NCBI GenBank assembly: GCA_903921675.1
Contig: CAIXQW010000148.1
Span: 1-37,270 of the forward strand
Direction: 5' to 3'
Length of the DNA stretch: 37,270 nt
Origin: an uncultured bacterium
GTDB taxonomy: Bacteria; Bacteroidota; Bacteroidia; Chitinophagales; Chitinophagaceae
Numbering within the stretch: position 1 is the stretch's first letter; the number at the start of each line of letters is the position of its first letter. Made by a program: the position numbers and the translations under genes. Positions 1 to 9,192 of the stretch are shown in pieces. The notes below the pieces were generated by a model. The model was not told where the DNA came from, searched no databases, and was given only the letters and a program-made list of their open reading frames with translations.

Positions 1-109
1 TATATTGACCTCACTAGATTTTTAATACATATTATACCCAACCTCTATCTCTAATCATACTTAATATAAATCAAACCCATTCCAACATTTACACCACTAC
101 ATTTGCAAG

Positions 110-1210
110 ATGCAAGAGTTTAAAAACAATCGCATTATTGCCAATTGGTTGTATGTAGGTGTGGTTATGATAATTGTGCAAGTGTTGCTAGGTGGCGTAA
201 CACGCCTAACAGGTAGTGGATTGTCTATTACCGAGTGGAAGCCAATCATGGGAGCATTGCCGCCATTGAATGAAGCCGAGTGGATAATAGCGTTTGATAA
301 ATATAAGCAAATAGGGCAGTACAAATTTATTAATGCAGATTTTACATTGTCCAATTTTAAATTTATTTTCTTTTGGGAATGGCTGCACCGCAATTGGGCT
401 AGGGTAATTGGTTTAGTATTTTTTATTCCATTTGTTGTCTTTATCATCAAAGGAATGATTCCTAAAAAATACATTTGGCATTTTGTAATTATATTTTTCA
501 TTGGCGCTTTGCAGGGATTAGTTGGCTGGATTATGGTAGCCAGTGGCTTGAATGACGATATGCTTTTTGTAAATTATTTTAAACTAGCTACACATTTTCT
601 GACAGCACTATTGGCGCTGTGCGTAGTGTATTGGTATGCACTGTTCTTTGCAGATAATAGTAAAGAAATACTACTAGATAAATTCGATTTAAACACGATT
701 AATAATAATAAACCAATAATTTTTTATCTTATTAATTATAAAATTTACATCGGTACTTTACTTGCCTTATTGATAGTGCAATTAGGCTATGGTGCATTTA
801 TGGCAGGCTTAAAAGCCGCCGCCGCTGCACCTACATGGCCTAGTATCAATGGCGCTTTTGCGCCAGATGGCATGTGGGGTAAAAGCTTTTACAGCCATCC
901 AATTAATGTGCATTTTGTGCATAGAAATTTGGCATATATAATTACCATTTTAGTTCTGCTATTTACTATTTCTGCAGCTACAATAAAAAATAATACTACT
1001 TGGACCAAAGCCATCAAGTGGCCAATGGTATTTGTAGTATTACAAGTTATTTTAGGCATATCTACTGTACTATTAGCCAATCATCCTGCGCGCAATGCCA
1101 TGGGACCATTCGAGTGGAGCGCACAGTTTCATCAGTTAATTGCTTTGTTTCTATTATTAAGCTTAGTAAAACTATTTTACTTAGTAAGCCATCCTAATAA
1201 ATCTACCTAA
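110..1210 (+). CDS. ctaA: Heme A synthase, COX15/CtaA family
   Basis: 366-aa polytopic protein; 'GGVTRLTGSGLSITEWKPIMGALPPL', 'WEWLHRNWARVIGL', 'HPARNAMGPFEWSAQFHQ' are COX15/CtaA motifs. Confidence 0.9.
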   Translation: MQEFKNNRIIANWLYVGVVMIIVQVLLGGVTRLTGSGLSITEWKPIMGALPPLNEAEWIIAFDKYKQIGQYKFINADFTLSNFKFIFFWEWLHRNWARVIGLVFFIPFVVFIIKGMIPKKYIWHFVIIFFIGALQGLVGWIMVASGLNDDMLFVNYFKLATHFLTALLALCVVYWYALFFADNSKEILLDKFDLNTINNNKPIIFYLINYKIYIGTLLALLIVQLGYGAFMAGLKAAAAAPTWPSINGAFAPDGMWGKSFYSHPINVHFVHRNLAYIITILVLLFTISAATIKNNTTWTKAIKWPMVFVVLQVILGISTVLLANHPARNAMGPFEWSAQFHQLIALFLLLSLVKLFYLVSHPNKST

Positions 1211-1438
1211 ATCTAAACAAATCTTCTTTATCAATGTTCTATCAATAAGTTTGCGCAGCAAATCTCACCTTAAATAGGCTCACTTAAAAGATTTTTTTTG
1301 AATTGTAGATACTTTTAGCGTAATTTGATTTCGATTCTAAATCAAATCAATGCAAGATATTTTACAGAATATGGTTCGGATTTTTTATCTTTACCCATCT
1401 TATTTAAAATAATAGCTACACAAACCATCAATACGTCA

Positions 1439-2152
1439 ATGAAGAAAGGACTTTTTATTTTATTAATCTTTGCTTTACCACTAATCAGTAAAGCGCAATA
1501 TAGTTGGGATAGACATTGGGATATTAAAGCACACGAAAAAGGGCAATTGCATTTTCAGTTGGGTGTAGCAGTGCCAACACCTCATTGGAACAAGGATTCT
1601 AGCACCTTAGAGATGAAAACAATGCGTATAGATAATAAATCTTTCGAAAAGTATAAAGGGGAAAAACGTTACGATTTATTTGGTGCGGGTCCATTTTATG
1701 CTCGCTTCGAGTATGCCTTCAATCGTAAGTTAAGCGTAAATGCAGGTATTACCTACACCAACTACAAATGCCGTTTTTATAGAGATTCTATAGATGTAAA
1801 TATTGGCAAGCCAATTGCTTGGGAATATGGCATTTTGGTAAACAATATCAGTTATATGGCTCGATTAAACTATCATTTGTATGTAGATACGCGTTGGGAT
1901 GTATATATTGGTGGAGGTTTAGGCTATGATATGTATATGTATAAAAGTTACACAAAATATCCTCCTCAAAGTTTATTATTTAATGGATATTTTAAAGCAC
2001 CACCGCCAGTAACCTTTGAAGGTAGTGCAGGTTTTAGATATTTCTTTTTAAATAGAACAGCATTTTATATGGATTTTGGTTATGGTAAAACATACTTAAA
2101 TGCAGGCTTTATTGTAAAAATGTCGCAGCCAAAAATCAATCGCTCTTACTAG
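1439..2152 (+). CDS. Secreted/outer-membrane beta-barrel-like hypothetical protein
   Basis: Start re-assigned from 1325 to ATG 1439, giving signal peptide MKKGLFILLIFALPLISKAQ; alternating aromatic/Gly strands in the C-terminal half. Confidence 0.6.
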   Translation: MKKGLFILLIFALPLISKAQYSWDRHWDIKAHEKGQLHFQLGVAVPTPHWNKDSSTLEMKTMRIDNKSFEKYKGEKRYDLFGAGPFYARFEYAFNRKLSVNAGITYTNYKCRFYRDSIDVNIGKPIAWEYGILVNNISYMARLNYHLYVDTRWDVYIGGGLGYDMYMYKSYTKYPPQSLLFNGYFKAPPPVTFEGSAGFRYFFLNRTAFYMDFGYGKTYLNAGFIVKMSQPKINRSY

Positions 2153-2218
2153 TAGTATTTATCAGCTACTTCCAAGCTAATTTTTTATTAATTTCGCATC
2201 AAATTCAATATTACAGCA

Positions 2219-2341
2219 ATGCAAACTCAATTATTATCTATTTACGAAATCGGCAATTTTATCGGACACTGGTCATGTGTGTTATTCATGATTATCATGG
2301 CTGCAGGTTTAGTTTTCTGCATGAAAAAATATTTAAACTAA
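2219..2341 (+). CDS. 40-aa single-TM microprotein (MQTQLLSIYEIGNFIGHWSCVLFMIIMAAGLVFCMKKYLN)
   Basis: Complete ATG..TAA ORF below the track threshold; hydrophobic helix then KK; ends 6 nt before the pdxH ATG. Confidence 0.5.
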   Translation: MQTQLLSIYEIGNFIGHWSCVLFMIIMAAGLVFCMKKYLN

Positions 2342-2347
2342 TTTTTT

Positions 2348-2995
2348 ATGATAGATGCGCAAATAGCATCCATTCGCAAAGAATATATGCGCGCCTCTTT
2401 ATTAGAAGAGAAAGCTGCTACAAATGCTATTACACAGTTTAGCAATTGGTGGAATGACGCCTTACAAGCCCAAATAGAAGAGATTAATGCATTTGCATTA
2501 TCTACAGTAGATCAAAATAATTTTCCGCATAGTAGAATTGTATTATTAAAAAGTTTTTCAGAAAATGGATTTATATTTTTTACAAATTATTTAAGTACCA
2601 AAGGGCAAAATATTGCACACAATCAGCAAGTGTCTATTTTGTTTTTTTGGAAAGAATTAGAAAGGCAAGTACGTATTCAAGGCATTGCATCCAAAATACC
2701 AAAAGCAGATTCCGAAGAATATTTTTTCAGCAGACCCATAAGCAGCCAAATAGGCGCACATGCTAGCGCTCAAAGCCAAGTATTAGCCAATCGCAAAGCC
2801 TTAGAAGATAAAGTAGCCCTATTAGAAAAACAATTTCAAACAGAACCTATTACTATGCCCGACTACTGGGGTGGCTATCAAATACAACCTAAAGAAATAG
2901 AGTTTTGGCAAGGCCGCGAAAGTCGTCTGCATGATAGGTTGCGCTATACTTTACAAGATGATAAGGCTTGGAAGATAGAGAGGTTGAATCCGTAA
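2348..2995 (+). CDS. pdxH: Pyridoxamine 5'-phosphate oxidase
   Basis: 215 aa; 'RIVLLKSFSENGFIFFTNYLSTKGQ', 'RQVRIQG', 'FSRPISSQIGAHASAQSQ', 'EFWQGRESRLHDRLRY' are PNPOx motifs. Confidence 0.95.
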   Translation: MIDAQIASIRKEYMRASLLEEKAATNAITQFSNWWNDALQAQIEEINAFALSTVDQNNFPHSRIVLLKSFSENGFIFFTNYLSTKGQNIAHNQQVSILFFWKELERQVRIQGIASKIPKADSEEYFFSRPISSQIGAHASAQSQVLANRKALEDKVALLEKQFQTEPITMPDYWGGYQIQPKEIEFWQGRESRLHDRLRYTLQDDKAWKIERLNP

Positions 2996-3263
2996 TTTTT
3001 TATTAAATATGAAATGCGAATTGCTCCAAAAGGCATCTTCGCCTTTGGATGTGTGTTATGGGCTCCAACCCATTATTTACCATTTTCATAAAATGTTCTT
3101 TTATAAATATACTCACCACAAATCATTATCGATATTTATTTTTTACTATTTAAAAAAGCATGTGGCTGCGATTGTATGTCTAAATCTATTTGTCCTTTAG
3201 GTATATGCAACAAAAAAAAATCAAACAAATAAGTAAACGATTTATTTTTTCCTTAAATTAAAA

Positions 3264-3292
3264 ATAGCCATTGGATATTCTCCAACGGCTAT
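3264..3292 (-). terminator. Rho-independent terminator downstream of bTHX
   Basis: ATAGCC-A-TTGGA / TCCAA-C-GGCTAT stem; followed by a T-rich run on the minus strand. Confidence 0.6.
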
Positions 3293-3347
3293 GTAATGTC
3301 TTTTTTATTTATATAGATGGTACTACATAAACTAACTATTACTAAAA

Positions 3348-3455
3348 TTATTTAGTAGCAGTTTTTGTAAAAGCAGTTACTTTTCTAGGGCGATGTACCC
3401 CGAATGAACCTTTGAATCTTTTACCTTTTTTGGTTTTTTTATCGCCTCTTCCCAT
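3348..3455 (-). CDS. 30S ribosomal protein THX (bTHX), 35 aa
   Basis: Reverse complement encodes MGRGDKKTKKGKRFKGSFGVHRPRKVTAFTKTATK*; the MG+GDKKT++GK...G.FG..RP+K signature is the Bacteroidetes THX family; missing from the ORF track. Confidence 0.85.
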   Translation of the reverse strand: MGRGDKKTKKGKRFKGSFGVHRPRKVTAFTKTATK

Positions 3456-3483
3456 TGTAAAATGTTTTTTAAGTTTGCAAAAA

Positions 3484-3513
3484 TAAAAAAACCGCGCCAT
3501 AAAACGCGGTTTT
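3484..3513 (-). terminator. Terminator between HU gene and bTHX gene
   Basis: AAAAACCGCG-loop-CGCGGTTTTT perfect stem with A/T tracts on both sides. Confidence 0.8.
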
Positions 3514-3533
3514 TCTATAAAATAATTTTAAAA

Positions 3534-3809
3534 CTATTTTGCAACTTTCGTAGAAAGCTCTTTACCAGCTTTAAATTTTGCTACTTTTTTAGCAGCAATT
3601 TTAATTTCTTTACCAGTTTGAGGATTGCGACCAATACGAGCAGCGCGTTTGCTAACACTGAAAGTACCAAAGCCAACTAATGTAACTTTGTCACCTTTTT
3701 TTAATGTAGCTGTAACGCTGTCTGTAAATGCATCTAATGCTTCTCCAGCTTGCGCCTTTGTAATGTCTGCTTTCTTAGCAATTGCTTCGATTAATTCTGC
3801 TTTGTTCAT
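3534..3809 (-). CDS. hup: HU family DNA-binding protein
   Basis: '[28 protein letters not shown]', '[30 protein letters not shown]'. Confidence 0.95.
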   Translation of the reverse strand: MNKAELIEAIAKKADITKAQAGEALDAFTDSVTATLKKGDKVTLVGFGTFSVSKRAARIGRNPQTGKEIKIAAKKVAKFKAGKELSTKVAK

Positions 3810-4112
3810 AATTTTTGTTTTTTTGATTTTATAAAGTTAATAATAATACGAAAATACAAATCATTTTTACAATTCCAAATTTTTTTTACCTTGAAATGCA
3901 AGCCTATAAAGGATTTGCACAACTTATTCACATAAAACAATGATTCAGCAAGGGTTTTACACTTTTTTTATGCCTAAAGCCTTGATTTTATTGATAAGGA
4001 TGAGAAGGTAATATTTTAATAATGCACAATTTGAATAGTATAAAATTAGATAATTGTATTATTTACGTCTATTACAAACCTTGTTTTATTACCTTCGTGC
4101 TTTTTACAAAAT

Positions 4113-4775
4113 ATGGCTACTATTTGGAGATGGAATATTGCACAAAGCGCTGAGAGAAAGTGGTGGCAACGCTATTTGAAAAATAAAAATGTAAATGAAT
4201 ATCTTTCCTGGAAAAAAAAATATTGGCAAGATTTTTTAACCCAATGTCAACCTTATTTTAACCTACTAAGTGCAGATGCCTCTATACTAGATGCGGGTTG
4301 CGGGCCTTCAGGCATATTTATTCAGTTTCCGCAACATGCCGTTACTGCATTTGACCCTTTACTCGATGCATACGAAAAAGATTTACCACATTTCAAAAAA
4401 GATAATTATCCAAATGTATCTTTTATTACAAGTAGTATCGAAAAATTTTCAGCTAATAAAAAATACGATTATATTTTTTGTCTCAATGCCATTAACCATG
4501 TACAGGATATTCAAAAAGGGTATGATAAATTAATAGAATATTTAAAACCCAATGGAATATTAATTGTAAGTATAGATGCCCATAATTACTCTTTCTTTAA
4601 ATTTTTATTTAAATTATTGCCAGGCGACATTTTACATCCGCATCAATACAATGTAACAGAGTATAACCAATTTATTACCAACAGAGGCCTACAAATTTTA
4701 GCAACCAAAAAATTAAGGCACGAATTTTTCTTTGATTATTATGTGCAAATAGCCCAAAAGAAAAGTAATGTATAA
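4113..4775 (+). CDS. Class I SAM-dependent methyltransferase
   Basis: Motif I 'ILDAGCGPSGIF'; 'YDYIFCLNAINHVQD' and 'LKPNGILIVSID'. Confidence 0.8.
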   Translation: MATIWRWNIAQSAERKWWQRYLKNKNVNEYLSWKKKYWQDFLTQCQPYFNLLSADASILDAGCGPSGIFIQFPQHAVTAFDPLLDAYEKDLPHFKKDNYPNVSFITSSIEKFSANKKYDYIFCLNAINHVQDIQKGYDKLIEYLKPNGILIVSIDAHNYSFFKFLFKLLPGDILHPHQYNVTEYNQFITNRGLQILATKKLRHEFFFDYYVQIAQKKSNV

Positions 4776-4791
4776 GCCCAAATAGCAAGTT

Positions 4792-5880
4792 ATGAAATTT
4801 GAACCAGGAGATAAAGTTGCGTTAAAAAAAACAGCCGAAGAAGGCATAGTAATTAGCATTTTAGATAAAAAAATGGTGGTAATTGCTATCAATGGTATAG
4901 AGTTTCCTGTGTTTGAGTCAGAAATAGAGCATCCATATTTTAATTGGTTTACAGATAAAAAATTTATTACCAAAAAAGCAGAAAAAGTATATATAGATAA
5001 TATACCTAAAGAAAAACATAAAACCGCCAATCTCGCTAGCTTTGGTATGCACTTGGTAATGATGCCAGTATATAAAAATATAAGCGATGATGACGTTATT
5101 GAAAAAGTAAAAGTATATATCAGCAACAATCAGGCACAGGCTTATGGCTTTCATTATTATTTTGCAAGCCTACATGGCGAAACTTTTACTATCAATAGCG
5201 AGGTAGCTGCCTATTCAGATTTTTATTTGCATGATATTAGCTACGAGCATTTGGCTACCAATCCGTATTTCGAATTTAGCTGTGCGGAAATTATTAGTAA
5301 TATTCAAAGTAGTATCAATCAGTTTCAAACAGAGTTTAGTATCAAACCCAAAAAGTTATTTAGCCTTTTGCAAGAAATGCATTTTGCCAATAAGCCATTT
5401 TTTACTCATTTTTTGTTTAATACCCAACCTCATTTAGCTAATGCTGTGCAAGCAGATGTAACTCCATGGGCACCTAATCAGCAAAAAACAGTGTTTGAAC
5501 CCAAGAATAATACTGCAAATACTGAAAAAACGATTTTGCCAGTACCTAAACCAATAATTGTAAAGCCAGAATTTTCTATAGAGCAATATTTTACAAATCC
5601 ATACGAAATAGACCTACATATCGAAAAAATATTTGCAGATCATATAAATTTATCCTCCGAAGAAAAAATAAATTTTCAGTTGGAAATTTTTGCGAAAGCC
5701 CTAGACATGGCTATTTTAAAGGGTCAGAACAGCTTAATTATCATTCATGGAGTGGGTAAAGGCGTATTAAAAAACAAAATTCATGAATTGCTCAACCAAA
5801 CCAAACAAGTACATTCATACGTCAACCAATTTGACAACCGGTATGGTTTTGGTGCAACGGAAATATTTTTCGGGTATTAA
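4792..5880 (+). CDS. DUF2027 domain protein with C-terminal Smr domain
   Basis: N-term 'FEPGDKVALKKTAEEGIVISI'; C-term Smr signature 'EIDLHIEKIF...LIIIHGVGKGVLKNKIHELL'. Confidence 0.8.
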   Translation: MKFEPGDKVALKKTAEEGIVISILDKKMVVIAINGIEFPVFESEIEHPYFNWFTDKKFITKKAEKVYIDNIPKEKHKTANLASFGMHLVMMPVYKNISDDDVIEKVKVYISNNQAQAYGFHYYFASLHGETFTINSEVAAYSDFYLHDISYEHLATNPYFEFSCAEIISNIQSSINQFQTEFSIKPKKLFSLLQEMHFANKPFFTHFLFNTQPHLANAVQADVTPWAPNQQKTVFEPKNNTANTEKTILPVPKPIIVKPEFSIEQYFTNPYEIDLHIEKIFADHINLSSEEKINFQLEIFAKALDMAILKGQNSLIIIHGVGKGVLKNKIHELLNQTKQVHSYVNQFDNRYGFGATEIFFGY

Positions 5881-5934
5881 ATATAAATATTGGTAAAAAA
5901 TTACTATTTTTAACAGATTAATCAAGAATAAAAA

Positions 5935-8904
5935 ATGAAGAAGTTATTATTACTATTTACTGTATTCCTAATTGTAGGATTGTCGCAGCAAGCTAAGGCG
6001 TCTCATGCGGCTGGTGGAGAGTTAACTTACGAATGGTTAAGCGGAAGTACCTACCGTTTTACATTAAAGTTTTATAGAGATTGCACTGGAATTCCAGAGC
6101 CAACTAATTTCAATATGTGTTATTACAATACTTGTAATCAAACTTATTACAACCAAACATTAGTAAAAACTACTACATTGCCTAATGGTAGTCCAAATGG
6201 AACACCTGTGCCTACAGGTTGTCCAAATCCTACAGCTTGCCAAAATAGCACTAGCACTATTCCGGGGTTCGAAGAGTGGTGGTATCAAGGAGATGTAACA
6301 TTGGCTAGCCAATGTACAGAATGGGCTTTTTGGATTTCTGAATCTGCAAGAAACCCGCAATACAATATTGGTGGCGGTCAGTTGTATATTTTTACTACGC
6401 TTAATAATTTATTAGCACAAGGTAATAGTTCTCCTAATTTTTCTTTCAAACCAGTACCATACATATGTGTAAATCAGGTTTGGACATATAATAATGGTGC
6501 TTATGATGTAAATGGCGACTCTTTGAGTTATGCTTCTGTAGTTCCATATACTGGCGCTTCTTCTGCAGGTACAGGTACAGGTAATTGTACAAATAATTAT
6601 CCTCCGGGTAATGTGTCTGCAAATGTTGGGTTCCCAGCTTATAACGCTGCAACAAGTCCTTTCCCTAGTATGTTTTTTGGTATTAATTCTTCTACAGGTA
6701 TTATTCAATCTTTACCAAATCAGGTAAGCCAAAATGTAATTACAGTAGAAGTATCTGAATGGAGAAATGGCGTAAAAATTGGTACTATCTTGCGAGATAT
6801 TCAGATAGCAATTGTAAACTGTATTGTGCCAGTACCTACAGCATCTATACCTTCTGGTAGTTTAGGAGGCTTAAACTATAATCCAACTACTACTTATTAC
6901 GATGCTTGTATTGGAGATACTGCAAATTTTTGTGTTTACATTACTGGTCCAATAGATACTGCATTAATTTTATCTAGCAATAATGCAGCATTAACCCTGC
7001 CTGGTAGTAGCACTACTATTACCGGTACTGGAACAGATAGTGTAATTATTTGCACTAGCTGGCCTATTACTGTAAATGATATAGGCTTGCATGTTATTAC
7101 TTATCAATATCAAGATTCTAACTGTTTGTACAATCCTATATCCGTAATTAATAGTATGACGGCCACTATTTATGTTATACCATTTACTGCAGGTTTTGGA
7201 GATACATCTATTTGTGCAGGGGCTTCGGCACCGTTGTCTGCAGTTGGCGGCACTGTTTTTAACTGGACAGTTCTACCAGGCGGCTCCCCACTATCATCAT
7301 TAAGTTGTACAAATTGTGCTAACCCAATTGCTACTCCAAGTGTTACAACTAGTTATGTGGTCACGAGTAATTTAACTTCGGCATGTTCAGATAATATTGA
7401 TACGGTAACAGTAACTGTAGCAGATACTATTGATGTAAATGTGGGCCCTGATGTAACTTTATGTGCTGGTGGAAACTATCAAATGATTGCAACAGTAACT
7501 CCTGCTATTGGGAATTATGCTTATACTTGGTCTCCTGCTACAAATCTGAGTGCTGCAAATATTTTAAATCCTGCAGCTACTAATATGCAAAATACAACTA
7601 ATTATGTGTTGACTGTAATACCAAATGGCGTAGCTGCATGTGCAATAAAAGATACAATGAGGATTAATGTATTGCAAGGGTTTGATATTAAAAATAATGA
7701 TACCACCGTATGCGAAGGAGAAAGCGTATTTATTGTAACTACAGGTTCTTCTGCTTATAATTATTCTTGGACTCCTACTACAAATGTAAGTAATCCAAAT
7801 ATTCAAAATCCAGTAATTACACCAGATACATTAACTACATATGTATTAACTGCTAGCTACCCAGGTTGTCAAGATTCTGTGCAGTCTATTACATTAGATA
7901 TTGAAAAAATACCATATGTAAATGCAGGTGTAGATAGATTAATTTGCCAATGGGATACTGCACATTTATCATCTAGTGTTACACCAATTGTTGCAGATCC
8001 GTTTTATACATTTAAATGGAGTGTAGATAGTAATTTAAGTAATGCAAATATTAGCGACCCTTATTTTGATGGTTTAGTTACCCAAGCATATACAGTAACC
8101 GTTACTACACCCAAAGGTTGTAAAGGTACAGATAAGGTAATTGTGCAAGTAATTCCAGGAGGGTTCCTTACTTCTGTGGGAGATCAAAATTATTGCCCAG
8201 GTGATACAGTATCCTTAAAGGGTAGTGGCGTAAATGTTGCTAATTTTTATTGGACACCAGGAGAATTTTTAAGTGATAGCACAGCAGCTACAACTTTAGC
8301 TTACCCTATATCTACTACTATCTATACATTGTATGCTAGTGATGTAAATGGATGTAAGGATACAATTACTACACAAGTTTTTGTTGCATCTAACGGTACC
8401 ATTAATTGTGGCCCAGATGTAACTATATTTCCTGGCGATGATGCAGACTTATTTGCGCAAGGAAACTGTAGCAATTGGTCTTGGGCACCTATTACAGCAC
8501 TTAGCGCTACTAATATTATTAATCCTATAGCACAGCCATCTGTTACTACACAGTATGTAGTAAATGGGACTACTGAATTTGGCTGTACTGCTACGGATAC
8601 AATAGTTGTAAATGTAATACCGCAAAGCGTAATAAAAATTGCAAATGCCTTTAGCCCAGGTAATGGAAGTAGCGTGAATGATCAGTTTAAAGTACAACAT
8701 TTAGGAGATGCAACATTAAATTATTTCAGAATTTATGATAGATGGGGAGTGATGGTATTTGAATCTACAGATATTAATAAAGGATGGAATGGTAGATATA
8801 ATGATGTACCACAACCAATTGGTACTTATGTATATCAAGTAGATGCACAAGATAATACAGGTAAACATTTTATAAAAACAGGAAATGTTTCTTTAATTAG
8901 ATAA
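5935..8904 (+). CDS. Large secreted protein with gliding-motility/CHU_C (type B T9SS) C-terminus
   Basis: Signal peptide MKKLLLLFTVFLIVGLSQQAKA; repeated 'W(S/T)P.T.LS..NI.NP.A.P..TT.Y.(L/V)T' Ig-like units; C-term 'FSPGNGSSVNDQFKV...FRIYDRWGVMVFES...GWNGRYN...PIGTYVYQV'. Confidence 0.85.
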   Translation: MKKLLLLFTVFLIVGLSQQAKASHAAGGELTYEWLSGSTYRFTLKFYRDCTGIPEPTNFNMCYYNTCNQTYYNQTLVKTTTLPNGSPNGTPVPTGCPNPTACQNSTSTIPGFEEWWYQGDVTLASQCTEWAFWISESARNPQYNIGGGQLYIFTTLNNLLAQGNSSPNFSFKPVPYICVNQVWTYNNGAYDVNGDSLSYASVVPYTGASSAGTGTGNCTNNYPPGNVSANVGFPAYNAATSPFPSMFFGINSSTGIIQSLPNQVSQNVITVEVSEWRNGVKIGTILRDIQIAIVNCIVPVPTASIPSGSLGGLNYNPTTTYYDACIGDTANFCVYITGPIDTALILSSNNAALTLPGSSTTITGTGTDSVIICTSWPITVNDIGLHVITYQYQDSNCLYNPISVINSMTATIYVIPFTAGFGDTSICAGASAPLSAVGGTVFNWTVLPGGSPLSSLSCTNCANPIATPSVTTSYVVTSNLTSACSDNIDTVTVTVADTIDVNVGPDVTLCAGGNYQMIATVTPAIGNYAYTWSPATNLSAANILNPAATNMQNTTNYVLTVIPNGVAACAIKDTMRINVLQGFDIKNNDTTVCEGESVFIVTTGSSAYNYSWTPTTNVSNPNIQNPVITPDTLTTYVLTASYPGCQDSVQSITLDIEKIPYVNAGVDRLICQWDTAHLSSSVTPIVADPFYTFKWSVDSNLSNANISDPYFDGLVTQAYTVTVTTPKGCKGTDKVIVQVIPGGFLTSVGDQNYCPGDTVSLKGSGVNVANFYWTPGEFLSDSTAATTLAYPISTTIYTLYASDVNGCKDTITTQVFVASNGTINCGPDVTIFPGDDADLFAQGNCSNWSWAPITALSATNIINPIAQPSVTTQYVVNGTTEFGCTATDTIVVNVIPQSVIKIANAFSPGNGSSVNDQFKVQHLGDATLNYFRIYDRWGVMVFESTDINKGWNGRYNDVPQPIGTYVYQVDAQDNTGKHFIKTGNVSLIR

Positions 8905-8922
8905 TTTTAGTAAAGAATATTT

Positions 8923-8956
8923 AAAAAATGCCAAGCTGAAAAGTTTGGCATTTTTT
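8923..8956 (+). terminator. Rho-independent terminator
   Basis: AAAAAATGCCAA-gctgaaaagt-TTGGCATTTTTT. Confidence 0.8.
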
Positions 8957-9012
8957 GTTTTAAGCTATTGGGATAATTACTTCTATCTTTACTTTTCTAA
9001 GAAAGAAGCCAA

Positions 9013-9192
9013 ATGAAAACAGAAACATTTATAAAAGGATATTTTTTAGCAAGTGCAATTTGCGGATTTTTAATGTTTGTATTATTAATATCGCAGCACC
9101 AACAGAATTATAGACTACCATTGGTATTAAGTATTAGTTTTGGAATTGGATACTTATATCTAAGAAAAAAATACAATAGAAATAAAGTTTAA
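9013..9192 (+). CDS. 59-aa two-TM small membrane protein
   Basis: ATG..TAA ORF just below the 60-aa cutoff: MKTETFIKGYFLASAICGFLMFVLLISQHQQNYRLPLVLSISFGIGYLYLRKKYNRNKV. Confidence 0.5.
   Translation: MKTETFIKGYFLASAICGFLMFVLLISQHQQNYRLPLVLSISFGIGYLYLRKKYNRNKV

Noticed and set aside
97-501. 134-aa minus-strand ORF over ctaA
   Set aside because: Antisense to a clear conserved gene, no recognisable family.
3924-3932. Consensus-like DnaA box TTATTCACA between HU and the methyltransferase
   Set aside because: Single box with no cluster and no dnaA/dnaN nearby; likely chance.
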